Shown here in pieces: positions 53,731-62,106 of a stretch of 64,000 nt of DNA. Positions within the stretch are counted from its first letter, which is position 1, and the number at the start of each line of letters is the position of its first letter. The notes beneath the pieces are model-generated. The model was not told where the DNA came from, made no database searches, and was given only the letters and a program-made list of their open reading frames with translations. The translations under genes and the position numbers were made by a program. The DNA comes from an uncultured Bacteroides sp. (GTDB lineage: Bacteria > Bacteroidota > Bacteroidia > Bacteroidales > Bacteroidaceae): the NCBI GenBank assembly GCA_900544075.1, contig UQTJ01000015.1, forward strand, positions 1 through 64,000, given 5' to 3'.

Positions 53731-54369
53731 TTATTCCTGTACATCAGAGAGTTCATCTTCTGCATATGCTGCTTTCTGTTCATCAGCAGTCAAATTACGA
53801 TAGACAACAGCTGAACATCCCATACCGATAATAACATAAGCTATAACAAGGCACAGAATAAGCAGAATACCCAAGAGTGGAATAAGACCGAATATAAACG
53901 ACAATATAGAGTATGCAATACCTAAGATGAACTGAACTCCAAAAATTGTCCATTTATATCCATATGTAGCTTTGTTACTCTGTACCATAGCTTCACCAGG
54001 CGCAACTCCTTTGTCCAATAATATATAAATAGCCAATGACCATCCTAAACTGATAACAATGGCAGGAACTATCATGAAAAACAGTGCCGGAATTACAGCC
54101 ATAGCCATCAGTCCTATCAGAGTAAAATATTCTCCCATATATTTACGATACTTACTGTCAAAAATAAATACCGGAGAAATGACCTTGCCTTTGCTCAATT
54201 CAATAGGAATTGTAGTCATGGCAATGGTAGTACCAACATTCAAATATGGTATCCATATTGTAACAATCCAAAGTACTGTTGCAACCAACAATGATACCGC
54301 ATTTTTCATACCCAATGATATTCCCTCTGAGAGAACACCCATCACTGTAATCTTCTCCTGTGTTTCCAT
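53731..54369 (-). CDS. Multi-pass membrane protein, unknown
   Basis: A 212-residue protein with about five hydrophobic helices (AVSLLVATVLWIVTIWIPYL, TLIGLMAMAVIPALFFMIVP, VISLGWSLAIYILLD, WTIFGVQFILGIAYSILSF, FGLIPLLGILLILCLVIAYVIIG) and a charged acidic tail (ADEQKAAYAEDELSD). The layout resembles glycerophosphoryl/DUF975-like membrane proteins, but I cannot assign it. It lies 40 bp after ilvE in the same direction and may be co-transcribed. Confidence 0.75.
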   Translation of the reverse strand: METQEKITVMGVLSEGISLGMKNAVSLLVATVLWIVTIWIPYLNVGTTIAMTTIPIELSKGKVISPVFIFDSKYRKYMGEYFTLIGLMAMAVIPALFFMIVPAIVISLGWSLAIYILLDKGVAPGEAMVQSNKATYGYKWTIFGVQFILGIAYSILSFIFGLIPLLGILLILCLVIAYVIIGMGCSAVVYRNLTADEQKAAYAEDELSDVQE

Positions 54370-54409
54370 AATAGTTTTTTTTAAAAAGTTTATAATAGTA
54401 TGTACAATC

Positions 54410-55429
54410 TTATTCTACTATCATCACCCATCCGTACGGATCCGGTTCGTCACCATACTGAATAGCACGCAACTTATTGTAAAGTTTTTCGCTTATAGGA
54501 CCCGGCTTGCCATTCTTTGCAATAACGTATGATTTATTGTTTTCCAAATCATCGATACGTTCTATAGGGCTGATAACGGCTGCTGTACCGCATGCTCCGG
54601 CTTCTTCGAATGTTTCAAGCTCCTCTTCAGCAATAGGACGACGTTCAACTTTCAACCCCATATCTTCAGCCAACTGCATCAAGCTTCTGTTTGTGATAGA
54701 AGGCAGAATAGATGTAGAAAGCGGAGTTACATAAGTATTGTCTTTGATACCGAAGAAGTTGGCAGCACCACACTCGTCGATATATTTCTTTTCCTTTGCA
54801 TCAAGATAGAACTCGCTTGCATAGCCGGCATCGTGAGCCATTTTATTGGCACGAAGACTTGCAGCATAGTTACCACCTACCTTGAAAGTACCTGTTCCAA
54901 GCGGAGCGGCACGGTCAAACTGACGGATTATCACATAAGGGTTAGTAGCAAATCCACCTTTGAAATAAGGACCTACCGGAGTGACAAAGACTACGAAAAG
55001 ATACTCACTGGCCGGATGTACGCCCACCTGTGCTCCTGTACCGATAAGCAACGGACGGATATACAAAGAAGCACCGCTTTCATATGGAGGCAGAAAACGT
55101 TCGTTTGCCTTAACCACTTTCTTTACAGCTTCGCAGAACAGTTCTGTAGGAAACTCCGGCATAAGAATACCGTTGCAAGTGCTTTGCAAACGTTCTGCAT
55201 TTGCCTGTGGACGGAACACACGAATCTTTCCATCCTTTCCGCGATATGCCTTAAGTCCTTCAAAAGCTTCCTGTCCATAATGCAGACATGTTGCCGCCAT
55301 ATGGATATTAAGTGTTTCTTCCGAACAAAGTTCCAATTCACCCCACTTTCCGTCGCGATAATAGCAACGTACGTTGTAATCTGTCTTCATATAACCGAAA
55401 GACAAATTAGACCAGTCAATTTCTTTCAT
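54410..55429 (-). CDS. ilvE: Branched-chain amino acid aminotransferase
   Basis: A 339-residue fold-type IV PLP enzyme: LHYGQEAFEGLKAYRGKDG, FRPQANAERLQSTC, SLYIRPLLIGTGAQVGVHP, GTGTFKVGGNYAASL with the PLP Lys, IDECGAANFFGI and EEAGACGTAAVISPIE. It catalyses the last step of leucine, isoleucine and valine synthesis and the first step of their breakdown. A minus-strand TACATTTG box with TTGG at 19 bp upstream is a good promoter. Confidence 0.96.
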   Translation of the reverse strand: MKEIDWSNLSFGYMKTDYNVRCYYRDGKWGELELCSEETLNIHMAATCLHYGQEAFEGLKAYRGKDGKIRVFRPQANAERLQSTCNGILMPEFPTELFCEAVKKVVKANERFLPPYESGASLYIRPLLIGTGAQVGVHPASEYLFVVFVTPVGPYFKGGFATNPYVIIRQFDRAAPLGTGTFKVGGNYAASLRANKMAHDAGYASEFYLDAKEKKYIDECGAANFFGIKDNTYVTPLSTSILPSITNRSLMQLAEDMGLKVERRPIAEEELETFEEAGACGTAAVISPIERIDDLENNKSYVIAKNGKPGPISEKLYNKLRAIQYGDEPDPYGWVMIVE

Positions 55430-55477
55430 AACTATATTATTTAATATTTTTTGTTTTCAATTATATTACATTGACGG

Positions 55478-55508
55478 CAAATGTAAGATTTTAATTTACA
55501 TATTCCAA
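55478..55508 (-). promoter_or_regulatory. ilvE promoter
   Basis: TACATTTG (55478-55485, minus) with TTGG (55505-55508) exactly 19 bp upstream, one mismatch from TTTG. The leader would be about 40 nt. Confidence 0.65.
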
Positions 55509-55565
55509 TTTTTACAATAAATATTTAGACTAAAATCTTAAAATCCGTCCACTACGCTTACATTA

Positions 55566-55775
55566 TTATTCTTCTCCGCCCTGACTGTCGTCAAGCATTT
55601 TTCTTATTTCTTCATCAGCCTTATAAAGTTTGTCCTTGCAGAACTTTATGAGTTTCTGAGCTTCTTTCAGACTATCTCCCAACTGATCAATATCGAGTTC
55701 TCCACCCTCTATTTTAGCCACAATAGCCTCTAACTTTTTCATGGCTTCTGTATATGTCTCTTTTTTTGCTGCCAT
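55566..55775 (-). CDS. xseB: Exodeoxyribonuclease VII small subunit
   Basis: A 69-residue all-helical XseB: ETYTEAMKKLEAIVAKIEGGELDIDQLGDSLKEAQKLIKFCKDKL, with the family landmarks LEAIVxxIE and LDxLxxxxKEA. Several copies wrap the XseA coiled coil. It follows xseA by 14 bp. Confidence 0.94.
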   Translation of the reverse strand: MAAKKETYTEAMKKLEAIVAKIEGGELDIDQLGDSLKEAQKLIKFCKDKLYKADEEIRKMLDDSQGGEE

Positions 55776-55789
55776 ATCTATAATACTAT

Positions 55790-57091
55790 TTATTTTACTA
55801 TACTCTTGAATTTACCTGTAGCCAAAACTGTTTCCACTTCATCCCCCGGTTTGAGTATCGAAGTATCGCGCACAGCCCTACCATTATAGAGGGTTATACT
55901 ATACCCACGCTTCAGAAGATGCTCCGGCGAGGCTGACTTCAGAATCCTGTCAACAAGTTCCAGCCGGTGTTTCTCTTTTTCCATCCGCGAAGTGGCAAGC
56001 ATTACGAGGCGCGGCAGAACATCCAACTGATGTTCCTCTCTGATAAAACGCTTCTGCCATGCCATCTGCAAGCGTGAATAGTTCCTCTCGCATCGCATAT
56101 TTTCACGCTGTATCCTTGACTGAACCACCAACGGCACACGTGCCACAAGCCTGCTGATACGCTCTGCCTCAGCATTAAGCCGTACAGGAATCTCGCTGCG
56201 GATACGCTCTGACAGGTCCTCCAGCCTGCCTGCCGTTTCAAGCATTCTACCTATTATATATTCGGCAGCTGCCGTAGGAGTCTTTACCCTTGTGTGCGAA
56301 ACCATATCAATCACAGTATCGTCACGTTCATGTCCGATACCGGTTATCACCGGCAAGGGGAACTGCGCACAATGTGCAGCCAAATCGTATGTATCGAATC
56401 CCGACAAATCGGATGTCGCTCCTCCGCCACGGATAATGACCACCACATCCCAGTTATCGCATTCGGCATAAATACGTTCCAAAGCTGAAATAACAGATTC
56501 CTCCACCCTGTCACCCTGCATTATGGCAGGAAAGAGTTTTGTATAAAAGACGAAACCGAACTTATTGCCATGCAACTGATTGCAGAAATCTCCGTAGCCG
56601 GCTGCTGTAGCCGATGAAATTACAGCTATCCTCTGCAGCGGTTCAGGCATTTCAAGTTCCTTGTTCATCGTCAGTATGCCTTCTTCATCAAGCTTCTTCA
56701 GAATTTCTTTTCTCCTGCGGGCCAAATCGCCTATGGTATATGCAGGGTCAATATCTACTACTGTTAGCGAAAAACCGTACAACTCGTGAAAATCGACAGT
56801 TACCTTCACCATCACCTTTATCCCTGAAACAAAAGCCTGACCTGTTTCATGCTCGAAATATGGACGAAGACGCATAAATACATTGCTCCATATCACTCCA
56901 CGCGCCTTGGCTATCAGAGCATTGCTTTTAGGGTCCTTCTGTACAAACTCCATGTAGCAATGTCCGGAATAATTAGAACGCACATCGCTCAGCTCCGCCT
57001 GTATCCAGTATTCATCCGGCAGACAGGCGTGAAGTCCCCGGCGCACAAGGGAATTCAGTTCGTATAAAGACATCGCTTCGTTTTCCATCAT
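55790..57091 (-). CDS. xseA: Exodeoxyribonuclease VII large subunit
   Basis: A 433-residue XseA: N-terminal OB fold (SLYELNSLVRRGLHACLPDEYWIQAELSDVRSNYSGHCYMEF), catalytic region (AVISSATAAGYGDFCNQL, IIRGGGATSDLSGFDTYDLA, PVITGIGHERDDTVIDMV), a long coiled coil (about 270-390) and a C-terminal strand (LKRGYSITLYNGRAV). It degrades single-stranded DNA in both directions. It begins 10 bp after the S8 protease stop. Confidence 0.96.
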   Translation of the reverse strand: MMENEAMSLYELNSLVRRGLHACLPDEYWIQAELSDVRSNYSGHCYMEFVQKDPKSNALIAKARGVIWSNVFMRLRPYFEHETGQAFVSGIKVMVKVTVDFHELYGFSLTVVDIDPAYTIGDLARRRKEILKKLDEEGILTMNKELEMPEPLQRIAVISSATAAGYGDFCNQLHGNKFGFVFYTKLFPAIMQGDRVEESVISALERIYAECDNWDVVVIIRGGGATSDLSGFDTYDLAAHCAQFPLPVITGIGHERDDTVIDMVSHTRVKTPTAAAEYIIGRMLETAGRLEDLSERIRSEIPVRLNAEAERISRLVARVPLVVQSRIQRENMRCERNYSRLQMAWQKRFIREEHQLDVLPRLVMLATSRMEKEKHRLELVDRILKSASPEHLLKRGYSITLYNGRAVRDTSILKPGDEVETVLATGKFKSIVK

Positions 57092-57101
57092 ACAGAGTAT
57101 T

Positions 57102-58472
57102 TTATTTGTTTTTCATATCCATACCTATCCGATAAGCTTTCCACATATCCGTAATGCCATAGCCGAATATATTGTCCGGATATTCATATCTGTCCGAAGC
57201 CCGATGAACAACATCTATAAGTTCCGTAACCGTCAGCCACGGACAAGCCTGCCAAAGACAGGTTACAAGACCACAGAAGATAGGCGAAGCAAAAGAAGTG
57301 CCATTGCCATATGAAGTACCTCCATTGGTTCCTGCCACACTGGAATGGAAACCCACCGCCATAACATCCGGCTTTATACGCCCGTCGGCGGTATTTCCAA
57401 CAGAAGAAAAATCGGCATTCACACCGTCTGTATTGACTGCACCTATAGTAAGTACCCCTTCTGCATCCCCCGGAGGAGTGATTTTCTTCCAGCTTGAAGC
57501 ACCTGAATTTCCGGCACTGCACACTATAAGCATACCTTTTTTAGAAGCTATAGAAGCCGAACGCGACATAAGCGACGTACGCCCGTCGAGGTCGCGATAC
57601 TTATAATTGTTCGCTGCATCATCAAAAGAATAATATCCAAGAGAAGTGTTTACCACATCCACTCCCACGCTGTCTGCAAATTCCACTGCAGCAGCCCAAT
57701 AGTCTTCTTCCGCCGGCTGTTCAGTATCATTATCTTCACTCCTTAAAAGCCAGTAGGATGCTCCCGGAGCAGAACCAACCATAACCTTAGGCATATCGAC
57801 AGCCATGCAGGAAAGAACTTTCAGTCCGTGATTATGCTCTGCGTAAATATCCGAATTGGGATTCACAAAATCCTTTGTTCCAAGTATATGGAGCTTGCGG
57901 AAAAACTTCATTTTGTCCACATTATAATAACCGGCATCTATGACTGCCACATGCATACCCTCTCCACGAAATCCTGCCAAGTGCAGACTGTCGCCATGAT
58001 GAATCTTTATCTGCCGGGACGCAACTCCATAATAATCGCCAGTCTTTTTCCACTTGTTGGTTATCTCTTTTTTCCTGTCCTTGTTTCGTGGAAAAACAGT
58101 GTCAGGCGATACCCATACTTTCCTGACATCAACCACAAACGGATTTTGTCTGAAGCGCTCTGCTATCTCCTCGTCGTGAACCAGCATCAGGACTGTATTG
58201 TTCCACTTGCTCTGCATCTGATACTCCCCACCCTGCTCCACAAGACGGTCGATATATGTTTTGCAAACAGGCAAGTCTGTAGAATCGATGTCTATTCCCT
58301 GTCTGTGTCTGCGCTCCAAAGCACGTTCGGACAAAAACTCCTGCGGACGGTCTAAACTATAAGCAGTGAGCGACTTATCTCTCAATGTAACACGATATTT
58401 ATATGTTTCTGCATTAGAGTTTAAACGCAGTAATAACATCAAACTAAAAAGTAGTAAAATTCTTATTTTCAT
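57102..58472 (-). CDS. S8 subtilase-family serine protease, secreted
   Basis: A 456-residue protein with a signal peptide (about 1-21) and a prodomain-like segment (about 22-125; YRVTLRDKS...LSERALERRHRQGI). The catalytic domain has Asp 179 (HVAVIDAGYYN), His 215 (AEHNHGLKV), oxyanion Asn 322 (CSAGNSGAS) and Ser 393 (GNGTSFASP), so it should be active. It is periplasmic or surface-bound; no sorting domain is seen at the C-terminus. It heads the S8-xseA-xseB group, with TACCTTTG at 58496-58503 (minus) as promoter. Confidence 0.92.
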   Translation of the reverse strand: MKIRILLLFSLMLLLRLNSNAETYKYRVTLRDKSLTAYSLDRPQEFLSERALERRHRQGIDIDSTDLPVCKTYIDRLVEQGGEYQMQSKWNNTVLMLVHDEEIAERFRQNPFVVDVRKVWVSPDTVFPRNKDRKKEITNKWKKTGDYYGVASRQIKIHHGDSLHLAGFRGEGMHVAVIDAGYYNVDKMKFFRKLHILGTKDFVNPNSDIYAEHNHGLKVLSCMAVDMPKVMVGSAPGASYWLLRSEDNDTEQPAEEDYWAAAVEFADSVGVDVVNTSLGYYSFDDAANNYKYRDLDGRTSLMSRSASIASKKGMLIVCSAGNSGASSWKKITPPGDAEGVLTIGAVNTDGVNADFSSVGNTADGRIKPDVMAVGFHSSVAGTNGGTSYGNGTSFASPIFCGLVTCLWQACPWLTVTELIDVVHRASDRYEYPDNIFGYGITDMWKAYRIGMDMKNK

Positions 58473-58495
58473 ACGAGTTTATGGGTTTTAAGACG

Positions 58496-58503
58496 CAAAG
58501 GTA
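58496..58503 (-). promoter_or_regulatory. -7 promoter box for the S8 protease operon
   Basis: TACCTTTG on the minus strand, 23 bp before the ATG, with TTTT at the -33 spacing. Confidence 0.6.
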
Positions 58504-58616
58504 TTATAAATTAAGCACCGATAAAAGATTTATCCGACAATATATTTAAAATATCAGATTTTATACATTCTTGGAAGACTGTTTATATCCGGTTTTAAAA
58601 GATAAAAAATCTTTGT

Positions 58617-58704
58617 TGTTTGACAGCTGTCGGACATATGTTTGACACGTGTGGGATATTTGTTTGACAGCTGTCGTCTGTACGTTTGACAACTGTCAAA
58701 CGAT
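58617..58704. repeat. Tandem 22-bp palindromic repeat array B
   Basis: Four units start at 58617, 58639, 58661 and 58683. Each opens with (T/C)GTTTGACA and holds a short palindrome (GACAGCTGTC in units 1 and 3, GACACGTGTG in 2, TTTGACAACTGTCAAA in 4). Half-unit spacing is 11 bp: TTTGAC alternates with TCGGAC, TGGGAT, TCGTCT and TCAAAC. It lies about 115 bp upstream of the S8 protease promoter. Confidence 0.8.
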
Positions 58705-58745
58705 AGAGATATAAACACGTTTGCAAAGCTTTTCTTATACAAAGT

Positions 58746-58826
58746 AATCACAATATACTGTGATTTTACAATTATTCATCCTAAAAAGGTATTCATTTCT
58801 CAGCAAAATCACAATATATTGTGATT
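58746..58826. promoter_or_regulatory. Two copies of a 20-bp palindromic operator
   Basis: AATCACAATATACTGTGATT (58746-58765, one mismatch) and AATCACAATATATTGTGATT (58807-58826, perfect palindrome) lie 61 bp apart between the S8 protease and the small gene at 59024. They look like binding sites of a dimeric regulator that I cannot identify. Confidence 0.65.
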
Positions 58827-58848
58827 TTGGCTTGTAGAATTGAAAAAT

Positions 58849-58914
58849 AAACGCTTCGTCATTCGATTCTAAACGACCGTTCATTTTGAATCAAACGACG
58901 AAGCATTTTATTTT
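58849..58914 (+). repeat. Copy 2 of the dispersed hairpin repeat
   Basis: It starts AAACGCTTCGTCATTCGA exactly as copy 1 at 18322 does, and ends AATCAAACGACGAAGCATTTT; outer arms AACGCTTCGTC and GACGAAGC(A/G)TT can pair. The inner stem of copy 1 has decayed. It sits just upstream of the promoter of the next gene. Confidence 0.75.
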
Positions 58915-58959
58915 AGGTGGTTATCCAATCTTTTTTTCACAGAAAGCCAGGTCTTTATA

Positions 58960-58990
58960 TTGATTTTATCGGGAATAAAACATATTTTTG
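58960..58990 (+). promoter_or_regulatory. Promoter of the small gene at 59024
   Basis: TATTTTTG (58983-58990) with TTGA (58960-58963) exactly 19 bp upstream. The leader would be about 27 nt and excludes the TTG start at 58988. Confidence 0.6.
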
Positions 58991-59023
58991 TATCATGGAA
59001 AAATAGATAAAAAACGAAGTAAT

Positions 59024-59239
59024 ATGTTCCAGATAAATCAAAGTAATATACATCTGCTTCTGCCTGGAAAGATAAGTTGGCTGGTAGAATATCTGCACGA
59101 TGATTACGGCTACACACTTGAAGAGAGTTTAAGTCGTATATATCATTCTGAACTTTACAAGAAACTATCAACCGAAAGCACAAAATATTGGCATTTAGGC
59201 CCTGTAGACTTGTATGAAGAATTAAAAAGAGAACTATAA
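59024..59239 (+). CDS. Small protein, possibly DUF3791-like
   Basis: A 71-residue protein from ATG 59024: MFQINQSNIHLLLPGKISWLVEYLHDDYGYTLEESLSRIYHSELYKKLSTESTKYWHLGPVDLYEELKREL in outline (landmarks WLVEYLHDDYGYT, LYKKLSTESTKYWH and DLYEELKREL). The pattern of a helix, an S-x-L-Y-x-x-L segment, a T-x-x-Y-x-x-x-P step and a closing E-L-K helix resembles DUF3791, which often sits beside DUF3990 genes; no DUF3990 gene is here. It may be a stand-alone regulator-like or toxin-related protein. The nearby palindromes could be its operators. Confidence 0.6.
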   Translation: MFQINQSNIHLLLPGKISWLVEYLHDDYGYTLEESLSRIYHSELYKKLSTESTKYWHLGPVDLYEELKREL

Positions 59240-59279
59240 CATTGTCTGTTCAACAGACTACCATTAAAATAATCAACAA

Positions 59280-60221
59280 ATGAACAACAGAATCACAGAA
59301 CTTTTCGGCATAAAATACCCTATCATATCAGGAGGTATGGTTTGGTGCAGTGGATGGGAACTCGCAGCAGCCGTAAGCAATGCAGGTGGTTTAGGACTTA
59401 TAGGAGCAGGCTCGATGTATCCTGATATCCTCAGAGAGCATATCAGAAAATGCAGAAAGGCCACCGACAAGCCTTTCGGGGTAAATATTCCACTGATTTC
59501 AAAATACTCGGAAGCCATCATAGAGGTTGTGATAGAAGAGAAAGTTCCTGTTGTTTTCACCTCGGCCGGCAATCCAAAGACATGGACAGGAAAGCTGCAT
59601 GAAAACGGAATTAAGGTAGCACACGTTGTGGCAAGCACCAAGTTCGCACTCAAAAGTCAGGAGGCCGGTGTTGATGCGGTAGTAGCAGAAGGATTCGAGG
59701 CAGGAGGACACAACGGAAGGGAAGAAACCACTACAATGGTCCTTATTCCTCAAATTAAAAGGCATCTGGAGATTCCTCTGATAGCCGCCGGAGGGATAGC
59801 TACCGGCCGGAGTATGCTTGCCGCATTTGCTTTGGGGGCTGAAGGTGTACAGGTGGGGACACGTTTCGCAATAACCCAAGAGAGTTCCGCACATGAGAAA
59901 TTCAAAAGCCTCTGTACGGAACTGAAAGAGGGCGACACCATGCTTGCACTGAAGAAAATAGTACCTACAAGATTAATCAAAAACGATTTCTATCACAATA
60001 TAGAGTCTGCCGAAAACAGAGGAGCTACGCCGGAAGAGCTTACGGAACTTTTAGGCAAAGGTAGGGCTATGAAAGGAATCTTCGAAGGAGATTTGTCAGA
60101 AGGAGAACTGGAAATAGGCCAGGTGTCATGCATGATTGATGATATCCCTACCGCAAATGAGGTTGTAGAACGAATGGTAAAAGAATACAACGATGCGATA
60201 GACTGTCTAATGAGAATTTAA
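59280..60221 (+). CDS. Nitronate monooxygenase / FabK-like FMN oxidoreductase
   Basis: A 313-residue FMN TIM barrel: ITELFGIKYPIISGGMVWCSGWELAAAVSNAGGLGLIGAG, PFGVNIPLIS, VVFTSAGNPKTW, VDAVVAEGFEAGGHNGRE, IPLIAAGGIATGRSMLAAFALGAEGVQVGTRF (landmarks GGIATGR and GAEGVQVGTRF). The family includes nitronate monooxygenases and enoyl-ACP reductase II (FabK). FabK-like AGGHxG is present, so either role is possible. It follows the small gene by 40 bp. Confidence 0.85.
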   Translation: MNNRITELFGIKYPIISGGMVWCSGWELAAAVSNAGGLGLIGAGSMYPDILREHIRKCRKATDKPFGVNIPLISKYSEAIIEVVIEEKVPVVFTSAGNPKTWTGKLHENGIKVAHVVASTKFALKSQEAGVDAVVAEGFEAGGHNGREETTTMVLIPQIKRHLEIPLIAAGGIATGRSMLAAFALGAEGVQVGTRFAITQESSAHEKFKSLCTELKEGDTMLALKKIVPTRLIKNDFYHNIESAENRGATPEELTELLGKGRAMKGIFEGDLSEGELEIGQVSCMIDDIPTANEVVERMVKEYNDAIDCLMRI

Positions 60222-60252
60222 AATCTTACATAAATCTTAAAAGCAAAAAACT

Positions 60253-61719
60253 ATGGACTTTAACAGACTTAAAATCACAATTGCAGGTATTATACTGTTA
60301 GGAGGTATAATATCAGGCTGTAACCGTTCTGATATAAACAATCCGGAAGGGAAAAACAAAATAACAGAAGAAACAAGACTGGCCAATACCTTCGCCAAAG
60401 AGGCTCTTGAAGTTTATTATTACTGGAACGAAGAGATATCCGATGATCTAAGCAAGCTCGACCCTGCTACAAATTCTGACCCTATTGCTACGGTAGAGGG
60501 AATAAGGTACCACGACGGAGAAAATCAGATAGACAAATGGACTATGCTGACAGACAATATGGAAGAGTTTACAAGCAGTGTGCAGGGTGTATCAACCACT
60601 TACGGATTTACTCCTGTGGTATATTACAAAAACGAAGAGGGCAATGAACTGATTGCCGCTGTAGCATATGTATCAGAAGGAGGTCCTGCCGAAAAAGCCG
60701 GTATGAAAAGGGGTAATTTGATTGAAAAAATAAACGGTAAAGTCCTTACAACTGAAAATTATCTGGACCTCTATTATTCATCTGATATCACGCTTTCATT
60801 ATCTGAACTTACAGATAATGTAATAACTCCGACCAAAGATGTTTCATTGACAGCCACAGAGATGTACGAAAATCCTATACTTTGCCACAAAACATTTGAC
60901 GTAAACGGCAAAAAGATAGGTTATCTTGCCTACAGCAGTTTTGACCTTACTTCCATTCCGGAACTTATAGACATATGCAAGGAGTTTAAAAGCGAAGGAG
61001 TAAAGGAACTTATCCTCGACTTGAGATATAACGGAGGAGGATATGTTATAACCGAATGTGTACTGGCATCAATGTTTGCTCCACAAGCAAATGTTACCAA
61101 TAATGATATTTTTGAAAAAGAAGATTACAACGAGTTCTTCACTGAATACTACAAGAAAAAGGGAGAATCTACTGTAACCCGTTTTGAAACTGAATATAAT
61201 TATAAAGAAATTAATCTGAATGTAAGTACAAAAGACGCCAACATCGGTCTGGATAAAATTTATGGCATAATATCCGGCAACAGCGCATCGGCATCCGAAG
61301 CCCTTCTTTCAGGATTAATGCCATACATGGACATTGAACTTATCGGACAGCAGTCACACGGAAAATATTGTACAGGATGGATGCTGTCAGCAGAAGATGC
61401 ATACGATAAAGTTCCGCAAGCCATCAAGAACTGGGGTATTTATGTTATGGTAAGCATTTACAAAAATGCGAACGACGAAACTCCATGTATGCCGAATGGT
61501 CTTAAACCGGACACTGAGGTAGAAGATAATCCATTTGAACCATACCAGTTAGGAGATGAGGACGAAGCTATGCTGAGAGCCGCTCTTGAAAAAGCCGGAA
61601 AGGAATACCCGGCATCAAGAGCAGGAAGAATAGAAACACCTAAGATGAATATTGTCGATACTCCGAAGAAGGCTGTTTTCGGAAGAAGGATTATCATCCC
61701 TTCACTATCATCAAATTAA
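60253..61719 (+). CDS. S41-family (C-terminal processing) peptidase lipoprotein
   Basis: A 488-residue lipoprotein (lipobox IISGC, Cys 23). After a helical N-terminal domain, a PDZ-like segment (VSEGGPAEKAGMKRGNLIEKINGKVL) leads into the S41 core: ELILDLRYNGGGYV, GNSASASEALLSGL with the nucleophile Ser, and QQSHGKYCTGW with the catalytic Lys. It likely degrades or trims envelope proteins in the periplasm or at the outer membrane. It lies 31 bp after the flavin oxidoreductase gene on the same strand and ends at a perfect hairpin. Confidence 0.9.
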   Translation: MDFNRLKITIAGIILLGGIISGCNRSDINNPEGKNKITEETRLANTFAKEALEVYYYWNEEISDDLSKLDPATNSDPIATVEGIRYHDGENQIDKWTMLTDNMEEFTSSVQGVSTTYGFTPVVYYKNEEGNELIAAVAYVSEGGPAEKAGMKRGNLIEKINGKVLTTENYLDLYYSSDITLSLSELTDNVITPTKDVSLTATEMYENPILCHKTFDVNGKKIGYLAYSSFDLTSIPELIDICKEFKSEGVKELILDLRYNGGGYVITECVLASMFAPQANVTNNDIFEKEDYNEFFTEYYKKKGESTVTRFETEYNYKEINLNVSTKDANIGLDKIYGIISGNSASASEALLSGLMPYMDIELIGQQSHGKYCTGWMLSAEDAYDKVPQAIKNWGIYVMVSIYKNANDETPCMPNGLKPDTEVEDNPFEPYQLGDEDEAMLRAALEKAGKEYPASRAGRIETPKMNIVDTPKKAVFGRRIIIPSLSSN

Positions 61720-61722
61720 GTA

Positions 61723-61760
61723 CACTACCCGTTCATTACCTGTTCACTGAACGGGTAGTG
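61723..61760 (+). terminator. Perfect 13-bp hairpin after the S41 gene
   Basis: CACTACCCGTTCA (61723-61735) pairs with TGAACGGGTAGTG (61748-61760) around a 12-nt loop, 4 bp after the stop codon. No T-run follows, so it may protect the 3' end rather than terminate. TTCATT/TTCACT and the two TAGTGAA words inside are also spaced 11 bp. Confidence 0.7.
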
Positions 61761-61780
61761 AACAAGTAGTGAATGCATTA

Positions 61781-61875
61781 TTATAATGCAATTCGAATGT
61801 CATTCGAATATTGTTCGAACTTTATTCGAGATACCATTTAAGCACTGTTTAAACGCCATTTAAATAGTGGTTAAT
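61781..61875. repeat. Phased 11-bp hexamer array C
   Basis: Hexamers: TTATAA 61781, TTCGAA 61792, TTCGAA 61803, TTCGAA 61814, TTCGAG 61825, TTTAAG 61837, TTTAAA 61848, TTTAAA 61859, GTTAAT 61870. All steps are 11 bp except one of 12. The order TTATAA, then TTCGAA words, then TTTAAA words parallels array A at 44935-44995. It lies between the S41 gene and the 6S-like RNA. Confidence 0.8.
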
Positions 61876-62092
61876 ATAACAGCTTTTGCAGTGTGAAGGA
61901 TGTGAAAGTGAAATATACTATGATTTCCTGAGTTTTTTCGAATACCGTAACAGCAACCTATCATCAGCAATGTCCTGACGAATTAACATAGTTCTAAATC
62001 TGAAAGTTAACTTTCTAATAAAAAGCACCAATATTTTTATAACAAAAGTTTACAAATACTTTGTTTAAAACAAAAAACATATTACATTTGCA

Positions 62093-62100
62093 AAAGTTCA
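62093..62100 (+). promoter_or_regulatory. -7 promoter box for the 6S-like RNA
   Basis: TACATTTG fits TAnnTTTG and is followed by CAAAAG. Initiation is expected near 62107, about 20 nt before the first long stem. No good -33. Confidence 0.55.
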
Positions 62101-62106
62101 ATAATA

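Noticed and set aside
54833..55444. 203-residue plus-strand open frame
   Set aside because: Antisense to ilvE, which has complete PLP-enzyme motifs.
58617..58704. CRISPR array
   Set aside because: Units are 22 bp with no spacers, the variable parts are half-palindromes, and there are no cas genes.
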